Of a stretch of DNA of 64,000 nt, positions 62,370 to 64,000 are shown piece after piece. The notes beneath the pieces are model-generated. The model was given only the letters and a program-made list of their open reading frames with translations. It did no database searches and was not told where the DNA came from. Made by a program: the position numbers and the translations under genes. Position 1 is the stretch's first letter; each line of letters begins with the position of its first letter. The DNA lies in contig OZ038458.1 in the NCBI GenBank assembly GCA_964036195.1, forward strand, positions 124,001 to 188,000, in the 5' to 3' direction. Origin of the DNA: Sphaerolaimus hirsutus (Eukaryota > Nematoda > Chromadorea > Monhysterida > Sphaerolaimidae).

Positions 62370-63667
62370 TTAGTGTGTCAAATTTCCGTTTTGGCAGTTT
62401 TCTGGCCACGAAATTTTTTTCCCGTTTCCATTTTCTGTCTCATTTTCCGTTTTCTGGCTAAATTTTTAGTTTTTCCAGCTTTCTATTTTCCAGCTAAATT
62501 TTCTGTTTTTCCACCCTGTTCATTTTCCGGCTAAATTTTCTGTTTTGCCACCTCGTATTCCCTTTTTCCGGCTCAATTTTCTGTTTCAGCCAAACTGGTA
62601 AACGTGCATGCATGATTTCAATTACCTATGTTAAATTTTTATCAAAATTTCAGCAATTTTTACCATTTCCAGCAACTTGCATTTATAATGCTAAGCTAAC
62701 AAAAACTGGTGGATTTTTTTAATTTATACTGGTCTGTCGCAAAAGGTTTTGCCGTTTTCGAATCGCGTCGTATTGTATCGCCATGGACGATCCTAGTGGC
62801 TTCCAGAGTTGTTAAAATACTGGTATTTTTGGAAAGTGTAAGCGTAAATACACTTTCCAAATTTTGAGTATGGATACCAAAAGTGTAAGGTATTTTTAAA
62901 ATACCCAGGAAAGTGTAAAAAAAGTGTAAGTGTAAATTTTTTTTAGAAAGCGCTCTCACTGTTGAGCATCAGAAAACACCACTGTTTTCACCTTTAGATT
63001 AATTTATTTATCATTTTCATTCATTATTTCACATTTTACTGCCAATTATGAAACGTTTCAGACTGTAACAAATTTAGTGGTTTGAAGTTGCCTAATAATG
63101 ACACTTTTTCAGTGTTGATATTTTACTGATTAAGCAATGTTATACACACTGTTTAAATTCAAAGAATGTACATGCAGCAAATATCAATGCAAAAGCCAGT
63201 CGACTTTGTGTCCAGCTGGTGAATTTCAATTGATCTTGTCCTTTTTACAAAAGTATGATGAAACTGTAGAATACCATGAGTACTGTTCAAAAATCAGAGA
63301 TAGTGCTAGTTTGCGCATTTGCCATATTTTCTACATTCTGCATAACTGCATATGTGCACTGTGCAGTTATTTTTTGTACATGAACCTGTTTTATGCTTTC
63401 TCAAAAGCATAAAACAGGGCCATGTGAAAGGAAAAAAATACACTTTCTGTACCCGGGTATTTTACCCAGGAAAGTGTAAAAAAAGTGTATGGGTATTTTA
63501 TGAAAGTGTAAGTGTAAATATAAATACCCATTTACCCGGGTATTTTGGGTAAGTGTAAATACACTTTCGCAACTCTGGTGGCTTCCAGCCGGGGTATAAT
63601 GGAAAGGAAAATGGAAAGGTAAAAAATTTTCCTGTGGAAAGGCGGAAACGGAAATTTGACACCCTAG
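62370..63667. repeat. Degraded TAGGGTGTC-family element with a later insertion
   Basis: Begins tagtgtgtcaaatttccg and ends ggaaatttgacaccctа-type sequence at 63667, with ttttccgttttctgg repeats on the left. Copy 1 has a shorter, more decayed version from 33992. Flanks match poorly (5-6 of 8). Confidence 0.5.
62804..63577. mobile_element. hAT-like element, CAGAGTTG ends, absent from copy 1
   Basis: Perfect 8-bp duplication gtggcttc; single empty site at 34401-34408. Ends CAGAGTTGTTAAAA and TTTCGCAACTCTG. aaagtgtaagtgtaaatac units sit in both arms. An internal hairpin (gcataaaacagg near 63408) is also present. Confidence 0.95.
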
Positions 63668-64000
63668 TACTGATTCATCTCTATCGTGTCCAAAACTCGA
63701 CATGCACTGTCCACCGTTTCCGAGGTTACTGATTTTTCAATGAAATTCTATGTAAAATCATTTGGTATAAAATAAAACCATAAACTTGGATACGTGTAGT
63801 ATCATCCACTTTTGCAATCAATTTCGCGGTAATTTTTCTTCTTGAATGTTTCATCTATTTATCTGTAATACCAGCTAATACACCTCAATTGAAACCGTAC
63901 GATTCACGACGAACCAATGGTAGACGATGCGGAAACGGCTAGTAGAAATGGGTCAGGCCTATTACGCATCTAAACCCATCACGCATGTATATCCATTATA

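Larger units (their letters stand above)
54033..63949 (+). repeat. Large duplicated segment, copy 2
   Basis: Collinear with 26023-34730. Insertions present only here: 57007-57528, 59288-60485 (with 59636-60445 inside it), 61208-61976 and 62804-63577. The offset between copies is about 28-29 kb. Similarity stops at 63949, 51 bases before the window ends. Confidence 0.9.

Noticed and set aside
1-64000. tRNA, rRNA or snRNA genes
   Set aside because: I saw no A/B box pair with a cloverleaf or any conserved rRNA/snRNA core. A covariance-model search would be needed to exclude them.

Overview
The window is nuclear DNA from an intron-rich, transposon-saturated eukaryote, almost certainly an animal. 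Coding DNA appears as short GC-rich exons flanked by AG/GT splice signals, set in AT-rich sequence. A broken reverse-transcriptase fragment is of the BEL/Pao type, which is known from animals. C2H2 zinc fingers and RRM proteins fit this. I cannot name the species or phylum. There are two runs of exactly 200 N (28049-28248 and 53669-53868), both next to poly-C/poly-G tracts, so this is a scaffolded assembly.

Layout. (1) Positions 1-9705 hold no gene I can support, only nested non-autonomous DNA transposons. (2) 9706-29320, plus strand: the 3' part of a large RNA-binding-protein gene. I placed 18 exons, and a 19th lies in the first N gap. Joined with the 19th exon as read from a second copy, they give 4092 nt, an intact frame of 1363 codons plus stop. 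The protein has a Q/P-rich disordered N-terminal half, an 11-residue PQRD repeat, an RGG-like MERG repeat, a recurrent LDR motif and four RRM-type domains. It is RBM12-like in layout, but orthology is not shown. (3) 33909-43485, plus strand: a C2H2 zinc-finger gene with a small ATG exon and four finger-coding exons that all start and end in phase 0. Three carry three fingers each; the fourth is truncated. Two alternative terminal exons are possible. (4) 54033-63949 is a second, diverged copy of 26023-34730. It carries the last five RRM-gene exons, one of them frameshifted, and the zinc-finger ATG exon.

Most of the rest is mobile DNA without recognisable transposases. Many elements can be cut out to the base because their target-site duplications are intact. 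There are at least eight hAT-like groups with 8-bp duplications, several TA-duplicating (Tc1/mariner-like) groups, and TTA/TAA-duplicating foldbacks (PIF/Harbinger-like). Nesting reaches three levels.

The most informative feature is the pair of duplicated segments. They are otherwise closely alike but differ by at least nine clean element insertions, each with a matching empty site in the other copy. Either these are two haplotypes wrongly joined in series, or this is a real duplication that has been heavily bombarded by transposons. The second theme is a set of hAT-like elements with TAGGG-type ends whose interiors are built almost wholly from short tandem repeats (GGGATC, GGGACC, TCGATATT, AAACGG-containing), with a different repeat in each group.
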